Assembly: GCA_945892775.1 (NCBI GenBank)
Contig: CAMDDP010000025.1
Span: 1-40,124 of the forward strand
Length of the DNA stretch: 40,124 nt
Source: Chitinophaga pinensis
GTDB taxonomy: Bacteria > Bacteroidota > Bacteroidia > Chitinophagales > UBA10324
Direction: 5' to 3'
Shown: piece by piece, positions 33,003 to 40,124 of the stretch
Position numbering within the stretch: position 1 is the first letter of the stretch
How the letters are laid out: each line of letters opens with the position of its first letter
Translations under genes and position numbers: made by a program
The notes under the pieces: generated by a model
The model's input: the letters and a program-made list of their open reading frames with translations, nothing else
What the model was told of the DNA's origin: nothing
Database searches by the model: none

Positions 33003-33761
33003 TTATAGATAATTAAGTTTGTGCATCCACTTACTTTGATGAGCAAATTCTATTAGTTCACGATGTTCGTCAGTATTAAATCGAGCAGTTCGTTCGCAAT
33101 CGATTTCGTTCTTAATAAAAGTAGAAAGTTTACATTGGATAAAAGATTCTAATTGCATTATTGAAAATTCATCCCCTGCAATTAATTTTTCAAAACAAAC
33201 ATGCAACACCTGGCCTGGAAATAAATATTCGCAGCTATACGCTTGGGCCGCATATTCCTCCCAAAGTTTTAACCCCTCAAGTTTGTTTTCTAAGCGAGCC
33301 GAATGCCATTTATTATTACAATCAAAATTCAAATTGCGCCTATACAAACTAATGGCTACATCCATCCCATTCCGATATATATGAACCACTTTTCCCTTTG
33401 GAAATAATTTCATCCAATGTGAAATCGAAAAAGTATTCCGAGGATCTTTCCACCCCCAACTATCCGCCCTTAAAAAAGAAAAAGGCTTTAAAGGCTGTCT
33501 GACAATCCTGGCATAATGTCTTAAAAAAGAATACCTATCATAAAAATTTAAATCTACATTTTTAGGAACACCAGGATTATCCCAAGTAAATTTTTCACGA
33601 TCCATCCAGGCAGTATTTATTCTTTGAAAATACCGAGATTCATAATCATCTGTTAAATCGTTTCCCATATATACCCCCGCCTTATCGAGTATTCGGGCAA
33701 GCATACTAGTGCCAGAACGATGCATGCCGATTATAATAACAGGGGGTGAAATTAAATTCAT
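33003..33761 (-). CDS. Sulfotransferase-family protein (second copy)
   Basis: A 252-residue sulfotransferase candidate. The N-terminal loop is IIIGMHRSGTSMLARIL (HRSGTS at 14-19) followed by DKAGVYMG. The 3'-phosphate site is VVHIYRNGMDVAISLYRR. DSWGWKDPRNTFSISHW matches the WGWKxP box of its neighbour. A TTG at 33779 keeps the frame open, but the ATG at 33761 gives a start just before the first strand (MNLISPPVII), as usual. First gene of the minus-strand glycan operon; divergent from the thioredoxin-like gene across 83 bp. Acceptor unknown. Confidence 0.87.
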   Translation of the reverse strand: MNLISPPVIIIGMHRSGTSMLARILDKAGVYMGNDLTDDYESRYFQRINTAWMDREKFTWDNPGVPKNVDLNFYDRYSFLRHYARIVRQPLKPFSFLRADSWGWKDPRNTFSISHWMKLFPKGKVVHIYRNGMDVAISLYRRNLNFDCNNKWHSARLENKLEGLKLWEEYAAQAYSCEYLFPGQVLHVCFEKLIAGDEFSIMQLESFIQCKLSTFIKNEIDCERTARFNTDEHRELIEFAHQSKWMHKLNYL

Positions 33762-33844
33762 TATGGTTTTGCAACACAAATTAAATGAGTAAATCTGTAT
33801 TCCAATGTTTGAAGTTTCATTTATTAATTTTCCTTTGTAGTTAA

Positions 33845-34384
33845 ATGGTGAAAAAAAATCTGTTTATTGGTATCGGATTTATTCTGTTTATCAGTATTGG
33901 CTTTACTGTATGGAAAACATATCGCTTTTATCATACCCCCGAATTTTCTAATGGAGATTTTATTCCTGACATCCATTTACCCAATCAAAACAACGACACA
34001 ATTTCACTTTATTCCTTAAAAGGAAATATAGTACTTATACAATTTTGGGCTTCATGGTGTGGCTCCTGTCGATTTGAAAATGTTGAATTAGTAACGCTAT
34101 ATTCTAAATTTCATCAGGTTGAAATGAAAGACGGCGGGACTTTAAAAATTTTCAGTATATCAGTTGATAAAAATAAATTGCAATGGATAAATGCAATTAA
34201 GCAAGATAAAATGAATTGGCCCGATCAAGTAAATGAAGGCCTTGAATTTGAAGGAAAAACCTCTAAAAATTTCAATATCCATTCTATTCCAACCACTTTA
34301 TTAATTGACCAAAAAGGAATGGTTATAGGTGTAAACCTTTCGTTAATGCAGTTAGAAACAATACTAGCAAAACGAATAAAATAA
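33845..34384 (+). CDS. TlpA/ResA-like thioredoxin-fold protein, membrane-anchored
   Basis: A 179-residue thioldisulfide protein with an N-terminal membrane helix (about 5-23) and a periplasmic thioredoxin domain. The redox motif is FWASWCGSCRFEN (C72, C75), and the cis-proline loop is HSIPTTLLIDQKGMVIG. PDIHLPNQNNDTISLYSLKG is the usual TlpA/AhpC-like entry. Likely keeps cysteines of exported proteins or cytochromes reduced; the partner is unknown. Monocistronic by position, upstream of grpE. Confidence 0.88.
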   Translation: MVKKNLFIGIGFILFISIGFTVWKTYRFYHTPEFSNGDFIPDIHLPNQNNDTISLYSLKGNIVLIQFWASWCGSCRFENVELVTLYSKFHQVEMKDGGTLKIFSISVDKNKLQWINAIKQDKMNWPDQVNEGLEFEGKTSKNFNIHSIPTTLLIDQKGMVIGVNLSLMQLETILAKRIK

Positions 34385-34416
34385 CAAGTTAATAAATCCA
34401 CTTTTGTCAATTCATT

Positions 34417-34424
34417 TAGATTTG
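34417..34424 (+). promoter_or_regulatory. Candidate -7 box for grpE-dnaJ
   Basis: TAGATTTG is a perfect TAnnTTTG box 79 bases before the preferred grpE ATG. No CIRCE element (TTAGCACTC with its inverted partner) is present. TGTCA at 34405 and 34437 and TGACA at 34474 lie around it and might be regulatory. Confidence 0.4.
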
Positions 34425-34503
34425 GCGCTTTAACAGTGTCACATTGTCTCAAAAAATTTGATGGCAAATGGTTTGACAAATGCATCTCAATCGACAAGTA
34501 TCC

Positions 34504-35187
34504 ATGGAAAATCAAGATAAAGAAATTCAGAATCACGAAAATGACATACCGACTCAGCCAAATGCTGAAAAGTATGCCGATAAAAACCCTAGCGCTTTAA
34601 ATCAAGAAGAAATTTTAAATGAATTAGAAAAATTTTCGCTTGAAAATTCAACTGATAAAATAAAAAAGACAGGAGAAGAAGAAAAACCAGAAGGCCTTTT
34701 AGATAAATTTGGATTAGGGAAAAAAGACAGGCGAAAAAAGGAAACCCAAGAACTAAAAGAGAAATTAGAAGAAATGAATGACCGCTATCTTCGCCTCATT
34801 GCAGAGTTTGATAACTTTAAAAAACGTAATGCAAAAGAAAGGTTAGAGTGGATGAAAAATGCTGGCCAAGACATCATACAATCCATATTGCCAACATTGG
34901 ATAATTTTAATCGAGCCATCAAACAAATGGAAACATCTAAAGACATTGCTTCTATTAAAGACGGCGTGTTTATCATACACAATAAATTAAAATCTACACT
35001 TGAGTCCAGTGGATTAAAACAATTAGAGTCAATTGGAATGGAATTTAACACTGAATTACACGAAGCCATAACTGAAATACCTGCTCCGACCGAAGAAATG
35101 AAGGGAAAAGTAGTTGATGAAATTGAATGCGGATATTCTCTAAATGATAAAATGCTGCGCTACGCAAAAGTGATAGTTGGAAAATAA
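34504..35187 (+). CDS. grpE: Nucleotide exchange factor GrpE
   Basis: Releases ADP from DnaK. The 227-residue protein (from the ATG at 34504; another ATG at 34480 adds eight residues) has a charged, disordered N-terminus, a long coiled coil (about 75-150, [30 protein letters not shown]) and the C-terminal wing with the signature [43 protein letters not shown]. dnaJ begins 5 bp later, so both are translated from one message. dnaK is not in the window. Confidence 0.95.
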   Translation: MENQDKEIQNHENDIPTQPNAEKYADKNPSALNQEEILNELEKFSLENSTDKIKKTGEEEKPEGLLDKFGLGKKDRRKKETQELKEKLEEMNDRYLRLIAEFDNFKKRNAKERLEWMKNAGQDIIQSILPTLDNFNRAIKQMETSKDIASIKDGVFIIHNKLKSTLESSGLKQLESIGMEFNTELHEAITEIPAPTEEMKGKVVDEIECGYSLNDKMLRYAKVIVGK

Positions 35188-35192
35188 ATTTT

Positions 35193-36365
35193 ATGGCAAA
35201 AAAAGATTTTTACGAAACTTTAGGTGTAAACCGTAATGCCTCTCCCGATGAACTGAAAAAAGCTTATCGAAAAGTGGCCATGCAATTTCACCCTGATCGA
35301 AATCCAGGCAATAAAGAATCAGAAGAAAAATTTAAAGAAGCCGCAGAAGCTTATGATGTGTTAACCGATAAAGAAAAAAAAGATCGGTACGATAGATTTG
35401 GCCATCAAGGAATGAGCGGAAGCGGTGGATATGGAGGAGGCCAGTCGGGTGGAGGAATGAACATGGACGATATTTTTTCTCACTTTGGGGATGTATTCGG
35501 GGGGCGTGGCGGTGGCAGCCCTTTTGAAAGCTTCTTTTCTGGTGGGCGAAGCGGCAACCAAAGAGTTCGTGGCATTCGTGGCGGAAACCTTCGAATAAAA
35601 ATAAGTCTATCATTAAAAGAAGTTGCCGAAGGCGCCCAAAAAAAACTCAAAGTAAAAAAATACATTGAATGTGATACTTGTCATGGCAACGGAGCAAAAG
35701 ACAAATCATCGTTCAGTACCTGTAATAACTGTAAGGGTTCGGGACAGGTGCGCCGTGTTACAAACACGATACTTGGACAAATGCAAACCACCATTACCTG
35801 CCCAACTTGTAATGGTGAAGGACAATCAATTACTGCTAAATGCACCTCCTGCAAGGGTGAGGGACGGATGTGGGGAGAAGAAACCATTACTATAGATATT
35901 CCAGCTGGAGTAACTGAAGGGATACAACTCAGTATGGGCGGGCGTGGTAACGCCGGCGAACGTGGTGGCCCCAATGGAGATCTTGTCATTCAAATTGAAG
36001 AACTCCCGAGTGAAGAATTAAAACGAGATGGCATAAATATTATTTATGACCTCCACATTAGTTTTATGGATGCAGCGCTCGGCACTAGCATTGAAGTTCC
36101 AACCATAGATGGTCGAGCAAAAATTAAAATAAAACCAGGCACACAGGCGGGAGAAATATTCCGATTAAAAGGAAAAGGCCTCCCCAATTTAAATGCATAT
36201 GGCAAGGGTGACGAACTTATTTATGTAAATATCTGGACGCCGAAGACTCTAAATTCAGAAGAAGAAAAAATATTAGAGAAACTAAAAAGTCACCACAACT
36301 TTAAACCGAATCACAACAAAAGTGAAAAATCGTTCTTCGAAAAGATGAAGGATTATTTTAATTAA
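35193..36365 (+). CDS. dnaJ: Chaperone DnaJ (type I Hsp40)
   Basis: Co-chaperone that stimulates DnaK ATPase. The 390 residues show all type I parts: J domain (about 4-68) with the HPD triad in [10 protein letters not shown]; a Gly/Phe-rich linker (about 70-125); a zinc-binding region with four CxxCxGxG repeats ([32 protein letters not shown]); and two C-terminal substrate domains ([18 protein letters not shown]). Second gene of the grpE-dnaJ operon, followed by a strong bidirectional hairpin. Confidence 0.97.
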   Translation: MAKKDFYETLGVNRNASPDELKKAYRKVAMQFHPDRNPGNKESEEKFKEAAEAYDVLTDKEKKDRYDRFGHQGMSGSGGYGGGQSGGGMNMDDIFSHFGDVFGGRGGGSPFESFFSGGRSGNQRVRGIRGGNLRIKISLSLKEVAEGAQKKLKVKKYIECDTCHGNGAKDKSSFSTCNNCKGSGQVRRVTNTILGQMQTTITCPTCNGEGQSITAKCTSCKGEGRMWGEETITIDIPAGVTEGIQLSMGGRGNAGERGGPNGDLVIQIEELPSEELKRDGINIIYDLHISFMDAALGTSIEVPTIDGRAKIKIKPGTQAGEIFRLKGKGLPNLNAYGKGDELIYVNIWTPKTLNSEEEKILEKLKSHHNFKPNHNKSEKSFFEKMKDYFN

Positions 36366-36382
36366 AATTTTAGAATAAAAAT

Positions 36383-36418
36383 AAAAAAGCCACTATCAGT
36401 CGGAAAGTGGCTTTTTTT
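36383..36418. terminator. Bidirectional rho-independent terminator between dnaJ and rpsT
   Basis: A stem of GCCACT (36389-36394) with AGTGGC (36406-36411), extended by AAAAAA on the left and TTTTTTT on the right to about 12 pairs, with an 11-base loop. The A run and T run give a U tract on either strand. It begins 17 bases after the dnaJ stop and lies 63 bases beyond the end of the convergent rpsT gene. Confidence 0.88.
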
Positions 36419-36480
36419 ATACGAATAGTTTTAAAAATTAAGGATTTTAAACCCCTGTCTTTTATTTATTAGTTTAAAAC

Positions 36481-36738
36481 TTACTTAGCTAAAGAATTCA
36501 CCTTTTTCACTAATCCTGATTTGAGATTAGCGGCTTTATTTGGATGAATTACTTTCTTGCGAGCTAGTTTATCAATCATACTCATAACCTTTGGCAATTC
36601 TTTCACAGCATCAGCTTTATTTTCACTCACACGAATATCCTTCATAGCATTACGAGTGGTTTTTGCTACATAACGGTTTTCAATCCTTCTTTTTTTCGAT
36701 TGGCGATCAGCTTTTTTCGCGTTCTTAGTATTTGCCAT
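36481..36738 (-). CDS. rpsT: 30S ribosomal protein S20
   Basis: An 85-residue basic protein that binds 16S rRNA in the 30S subunit. The N-terminus MANTKNAKKADRQSKKRRIENR and the C-terminal MIDKLARKKVIHPNKAANLKSGLVKKV are typical S20. The gene has its own well-formed promoter between it and aspS and a hairpin downstream. S20 can autoregulate in E. coli; no such element is evident here. Confidence 0.97.
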   Translation of the reverse strand: MANTKNAKKADRQSKKRRIENRYVAKTTRNAMKDIRVSENKADAVKELPKVMSMIDKLARKKVIHPNKAANLKSGLVKKVNSLAK

Positions 36739-36766
36739 TGTTAATTCCTATTTAAAATTTGGACGG

Positions 36767-36796
36767 CAAAGATAACCTTGCAATCCACAACACAAA
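36767..36796 (-). promoter_or_regulatory. rpsT promoter of Bacteroidota type (-33 TTTG, -7 TAnnTTTG)
   Basis: On the minus strand TTTG (36793-36796) is followed after 18 bp by TATCTTTG (36767-36774), a perfect TAnnTTTG. The box ends 28 bases before the rpsT ATG. This is the best-formed promoter in the window, since both elements and spacing fit the Bacteroidota primary sigma factor. Confidence 0.62.
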
Positions 36797-36832
36797 ATTA
36801 GAATACAGAATGAGTAAACTAAGCCTAAAAAG

Positions 36833-38563
36833 TTATAACCCCAGCTCCTTTTTCAATCTTGCATCAATATCTGATGGGGCATCCAACATCATATCTCGAC
36901 CTGAATTGTTTTTGGGAAAAGCAATAAAGTCGCGTATGTAATCGAGATTTGAAATTACAATAGAACAAAACCGATCGAAGCCAAAAGCAATTCCGCCGTG
37001 TGGTGGCGCGCCATATTCAAATGCATTCAGAATAAATCCGAATTTATAATTCGCTTGTTCTTCAGTCAAGCCCAACAATGAAAACATTTTTTCCTGTTGC
37101 GCACGATTGTGAATACGAATGCTTCCACTCGATAATTCCACGCCGTTTATCACCACATCATACGCATTTGCACGAACAGCACCAGGATTTGTATTGATTA
37201 ACTCATTGTCTTCTTTTTTCCATGAAGTAAATGGATGATGCATGGCATTCCATCTTTTATCTTCTTCGTCCCACTCAAGCAATGGAAAATCTAACACCCA
37301 AAGAGGCTTATAATCTTCTACATTACGAAGGCCTAAGCGAGTACCCATTTCCAAGCGAAGTTCTCCAGCCGCCCTTCTTGTTTTTGCAAGACCACCAGAA
37401 AGAATTAATATCAAATCTCCTACTTGTGCCTTACAGTGTTCCGCAATTTTTTTCAAATCGTCAGCCGAATAATATTTATCAACTGAAGATTTATAAGAAC
37501 CATCGGCGCCACATCTAATAAACACTAACCCATTTGAACCAATTTGTGGGCGCTTCACCCAATCTGTTAATTCATCCGTTTGCTTGCGTGTGTATTCACT
37601 ACAATTTTCCGCAACTATTCCAACAACATATTCTGCTTCATCAAAAGCCTTAAATGATTTTCCACCCACCAAATTATTCAACTCAACCAGTCTCATTTCA
37701 AAACGAAGATCGGGTTTGTCATTGCCATAATATTTAAGACAATCAGTATAGCTCATTCTTGGAAAATCTTTCAGATCAATGCCACGCACTTTTTTGAAAA
37801 CGTGCTTCACCATTCCTTCAAACATTTGCAACACATCTTCTTGTTCCACAAAAGCCATTTCACAATCAATTTGTGTGAATTCAGGCTGGCGATCGGCACG
37901 CAAATCTTCATCACGAAAACATCTTGTGATTTGATAATAACGATCAAAACCACCTACCATCAGCAGCTGTTTAAATGTTTGGGGTGACTGTGGCAATGCA
38001 TAAAACTGTCCCTGATTCAAACGCGAAGGCACCACAAAATCGCGCGCGCCTTCAGGAGTTGATTTTATTAAAAAAGGTGTTTCAACATCAGCAAAGCCTT
38101 GTCCGTCCATGTATTCACGAACCGACTGCGCCACACGATGCCGATGTAATAGGTTTTTACTAACTACAGCACGCCGCAAATCAAGATAGCGATACTTCAT
38201 GCGCAAATCATCACCGCCATCAGTTACATCTTCTATTGTAAATGGTGGAGTTTTTGATTCATTCAAAACAGTTAACTTTTCAACTAGCATTTCAACATCC
38301 CCCGTTTCGAGTTGTGGGTTTTTACTGCTTCGCTCACGCACAAATCCTGTAACTTGCAACACATATTCACGACCCAATTGTTTTGCGCGCTCTGCCAATG
38401 GTGAGCTTTTATCAAAAAACAATTGTGTCATACCGTAACGATCTCGCAAATCAATAAAAACAAGATTACCTAAGTCGCGAATGCCTTGAACCCATCCGGC
38501 AAGAGTAACCGATTTGCCCAAATGTTCTTTTCGTAATTCACCACAAGTGTGTGTCCGATACAT
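36833..38563 (-). CDS. aspS: Aspartyl-tRNA synthetase
   Basis: Charges tRNA-Asp. The 576-residue class IIb synthetase has the N-terminal OB anticodon-binding domain ([25 protein letters not shown]... [11 protein letters not shown]), motif 2 ([20 protein letters not shown]), the bacterial GAD insertion in the middle, and motif 3 ([13 protein letters not shown]). [20 protein letters not shown] is the usual flipping-loop region. Whether it is discriminating or also charges tRNA-Asn cannot be told by eye. It is upstream of rpsT in the same direction and 94 bp away. About 214 bp separate it from the divergent desaturase; I see no gene there. Confidence 0.97.
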   Translation of the reverse strand: MYRTHTCGELRKEHLGKSVTLAGWVQGIRDLGNLVFIDLRDRYGMTQLFFDKSSPLAERAKQLGREYVLQVTGFVRERSSKNPQLETGDVEMLVEKLTVLNESKTPPFTIEDVTDGGDDLRMKYRYLDLRRAVVSKNLLHRHRVAQSVREYMDGQGFADVETPFLIKSTPEGARDFVVPSRLNQGQFYALPQSPQTFKQLLMVGGFDRYYQITRCFRDEDLRADRQPEFTQIDCEMAFVEQEDVLQMFEGMVKHVFKKVRGIDLKDFPRMSYTDCLKYYGNDKPDLRFEMRLVELNNLVGGKSFKAFDEAEYVVGIVAENCSEYTRKQTDELTDWVKRPQIGSNGLVFIRCGADGSYKSSVDKYYSADDLKKIAEHCKAQVGDLILILSGGLAKTRRAAGELRLEMGTRLGLRNVEDYKPLWVLDFPLLEWDEEDKRWNAMHHPFTSWKKEDNELINTNPGAVRANAYDVVINGVELSSGSIRIHNRAQQEKMFSLLGLTEEQANYKFGFILNAFEYGAPPHGGIAFGFDRFCSIVISNLDYIRDFIAFPKNNSGRDMMLDAPSDIDARLKKELGL

Positions 38564-38777
38564 GATTTTAAAAATTGTTGGTAAAAGTCGTTAGTGAAAT
38601 CGAAGGTTCAAAGAAGAAAGTGTAATTGGTGTCTATCCATTTAGACAAGTTGATTTTTAGGATGAAATTACCAATAACCCAAACTTAAATTTTTCTTTAC
38701 GACCTTAGCCGAGCATAAAAAATGTTGGCAAAAAAAATACATCGAACTTTTTCGGAAAAAATCGTTAAGAATAAAAA

Positions 38778-39881
38778 ATGAATAGCACAATTGAATCAAA
38801 GAAAATTGTTTTTGATAAAAATAAAATAGCAGATTTCTACCCAACACTTAGGAAACGGGTAGAGGAATATTTTATCAAGCACAAACTTTCCACTCATGCT
38901 AATGGCGCAATGGTTTTAAAAACCATTTTCATTCTAGTGGTTTTTATTGCGAGTTTTGTTTTAGTTGTTATAGAAATTCTTCCAATGTGGGCGATGTTAA
39001 TTTCTGTTTTGATTCATGGATTTTTTACTGCGTTGGTCGGATTTAATATTTCACATGATGCAGTTCATGGCTCATATTCTTCAAGTGTGCGGCTGAATAA
39101 AATTTTAGGAACCACATTCAATTTCGCAGGCACAAGTGATTACATATGGAAAATAAAACACAACATCATTCATCATACTTTCACCAACATTCCAGAACAT
39201 GATGATGACATTGATCAGATTGGATTAATACGAATTGAACAATCAAGAACATTAAAATGGTACCACCGTTTTCAGCACTACTATGTTTTTATTCTTTATT
39301 GTTTCACTACCATCATTTGGGTTTTTGTGAATGATTATAAAAACTTTTTTCGAAAGAAATGGGGCTACTATGAGAACAACAAACACCCGAAAGGCGCATT
39401 TTTAAGAATCATTTCTTACAAGGCATTTTACTATTTTTGTTACCTCGTGCTCCCATTTCTGGTTATGAATATTGCGTGGTATTGGATAATAGTTGGATTT
39501 GTGTTGATGCATGCTATACAAGGGTTAACCCTTGCTATTGTTTTTCAATTGGCGCATGTGGTAGAAGGAGCGGCATTTCCAAAGTTGGATGAAAATGATA
39601 AAGTAGAAAATAATTGGGCCGTACATCAACTTTATACTACTGTTGATTTTGCTCGGAATAGTTCGCTTGTACGATTTTTAGTTGGTGGTTTAAATTTTCA
39701 AGTAGAACATCACTTGTTTCCAAAAATTTGCCACATTCACTATAAAAAAATTGCTCCTATTGTAAAACAAACTGCTGAAGAATTTAATCTCCCCTATTTA
39801 GAAAGTAAAACTTTTGGTGGGGCACTTCTCTCTCATATTCGTTTAATGCGAAAATTAGGAAGAGAAGAATCTTTTGCCTGA
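38778..39881 (+). CDS. Membrane fatty acid desaturase, front-end (delta-6-like) type
   Basis: Introduces a double bond into a lipid-bound or CoA-bound acyl chain with a di-iron centre. The 367-residue protein has four or so membrane helices and the three histidine boxes: HDAVH (93-97), HNIIHH (128-133) and QVEHH (308-312). The Q in the third box is typical of front-end/linoleoyl-type desaturases, but no fused cytochrome b5 domain is present, as in bacterial members. Substrate and position are unknown. Divergent from aspS; convergent with the T9SS protein at the window end, with no firm terminator in the 99-bp gap. Confidence 0.9.
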   Translation: MNSTIESKKIVFDKNKIADFYPTLRKRVEEYFIKHKLSTHANGAMVLKTIFILVVFIASFVLVVIEILPMWAMLISVLIHGFFTALVGFNISHDAVHGSYSSSVRLNKILGTTFNFAGTSDYIWKIKHNIIHHTFTNIPEHDDDIDQIGLIRIEQSRTLKWYHRFQHYYVFILYCFTTIIWVFVNDYKNFFRKKWGYYENNKHPKGAFLRIISYKAFYYFCYLVLPFLVMNIAWYWIIVGFVLMHAIQGLTLAIVFQLAHVVEGAAFPKLDENDKVENNWAVHQLYTTVDFARNSSLVRFLVGGLNFQVEHHLFPKICHIHYKKIAPIVKQTAEEFNLPYLESKTFGGALLSHIRLMRKLGREESFA

Positions 39882-39980
39882 TATTATTATAGAGAATTAT
39901 CAGATTTATTTCTAAAAAACATTTCGAACAGAACGATTTTTTATTATCATATTTCCTTCATATTAAATCCTAATAAAAGA

Positions 39981-40124
39981 TTACTTCTGAATAATCAACC
40001 GCTGAGTAAGAGTTTGTTGAACGTTGCTCACCACTACTTCATACAAACCATCTGCAATATTCTCCAATAATATTTTTTGTGTTGTTGAATTTTCATTTGG
40101 AGATAAAGGAGAACGATAAATCAA
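39981..40124 (-). CDS. C-terminal end of a T9SS-sorted secreted protein, 5' part outside the window
   Basis: The last 47 codons of a gene that enters from beyond the window edge. The translation ends ENIADGLYEVVVSNVQQTLT then QRLIIQK and a TAA at 39981-39983. The pattern of glycine-hydrophobic-Y, a V strand, and a final R/K-hydrophobic-hydrophobic-x-K is that of a type A T9SS C-terminal sorting domain. What precedes it cannot be known here. Confidence 0.75.
   Translation of the reverse strand: MIYRSPLSPNENSTTQKILLENIADGLYEVVVSNVQQTLTQRLIIQK

Noticed and set aside
38564-38777. tRNA or regulatory RNA between aspS and the desaturase
   Set aside because: No cloverleaf, conserved riboswitch core or stable hairpin is visible in this AT-rich gap.

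Overview
The window looks like ordinary chromosome from a member of the Bacteroidota, probably a free-living Chitinophagales, Sphingobacteriales or Flavobacteriales relative. The evidence is low GC, two proteins with type IX secretion (T9SS) C-terminal sorting domains, weak Shine-Dalgarno signals, and many -7 boxes of the Bacteroidota form TAnnTTTG just upstream of genes. I see no rRNA, tRNA, CRISPR array, insertion sequence, integrase or phage gene. Coding density is very high, several convergent genes abut or overlap, and no gene-free stretch exceeds about 215 bases.

Layout. 1-1300 (minus): an arsenic operon, arsR-arsC-aquaporin, with the aquaporin cut by the window edge. 1.4-5.1 kb: scpB, a SIMPL-domain protein, an Nfu iron-sulfur carrier, CorA and RecX. 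5.2-8.4 kb: the lower kynurenine (3-hydroxyanthranilate) catabolic genes, with a RidA-type 2-aminomuconate deaminase candidate, an aldehyde dehydrogenase and an atypical SDR on the minus strand, divergent from 3-hydroxyanthranilate 3,4-dioxygenase. 8.5-12.5 kb: a NodB-type deacetylase, then a small secreted protein plus a large secreted M64-type metallopeptidase with a T9SS tail. 12.6-14.2 kb: a LOG-family protein and an MBL-fold hydrolase. 14.2-19.9 kb (minus): the rod-shape operon mreB-mreC-mreD-mrdA-rodA. 20-26 kb: purH, a multi-span GT39-like glycosyltransferase, an amidohydrolase, rlmN and a degenerate GxxExxY protein.

26.2-33.8 kb is the most accessory-looking part: a sugar-phosphate nucleotidyltransferase, a nitronate-monooxygenase-like flavoprotein, then a minus-strand run of two sulfotransferases, a membrane-anchored glycosyltransferase, a decayed fragment of another glycosyltransferase, an asparagine-synthase-like amidotransferase and a WbqC-family protein. 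Together they suggest synthesis of a sulfated and possibly amidated surface glycan or glycolipid. 33.8-40.1 kb: a thioredoxin-like protein, grpE-dnaJ, rpsT, aspS, a front-end type fatty acid desaturase, and the C-terminal end of another T9SS cargo protein.

Most genes are recognisable housekeeping or known accessory families. The points that deserve a second look are the aquaporin-containing ars operon, an SDR without the YxxxK catalytic pair inside the kynurenine cluster, the small secreted protein paired with the M64 peptidase, the paired-sulfotransferase glycan module with its gene relic, and the GxxExxY protein with altered active-site positions. I did not find clear evidence of a wholly new system.
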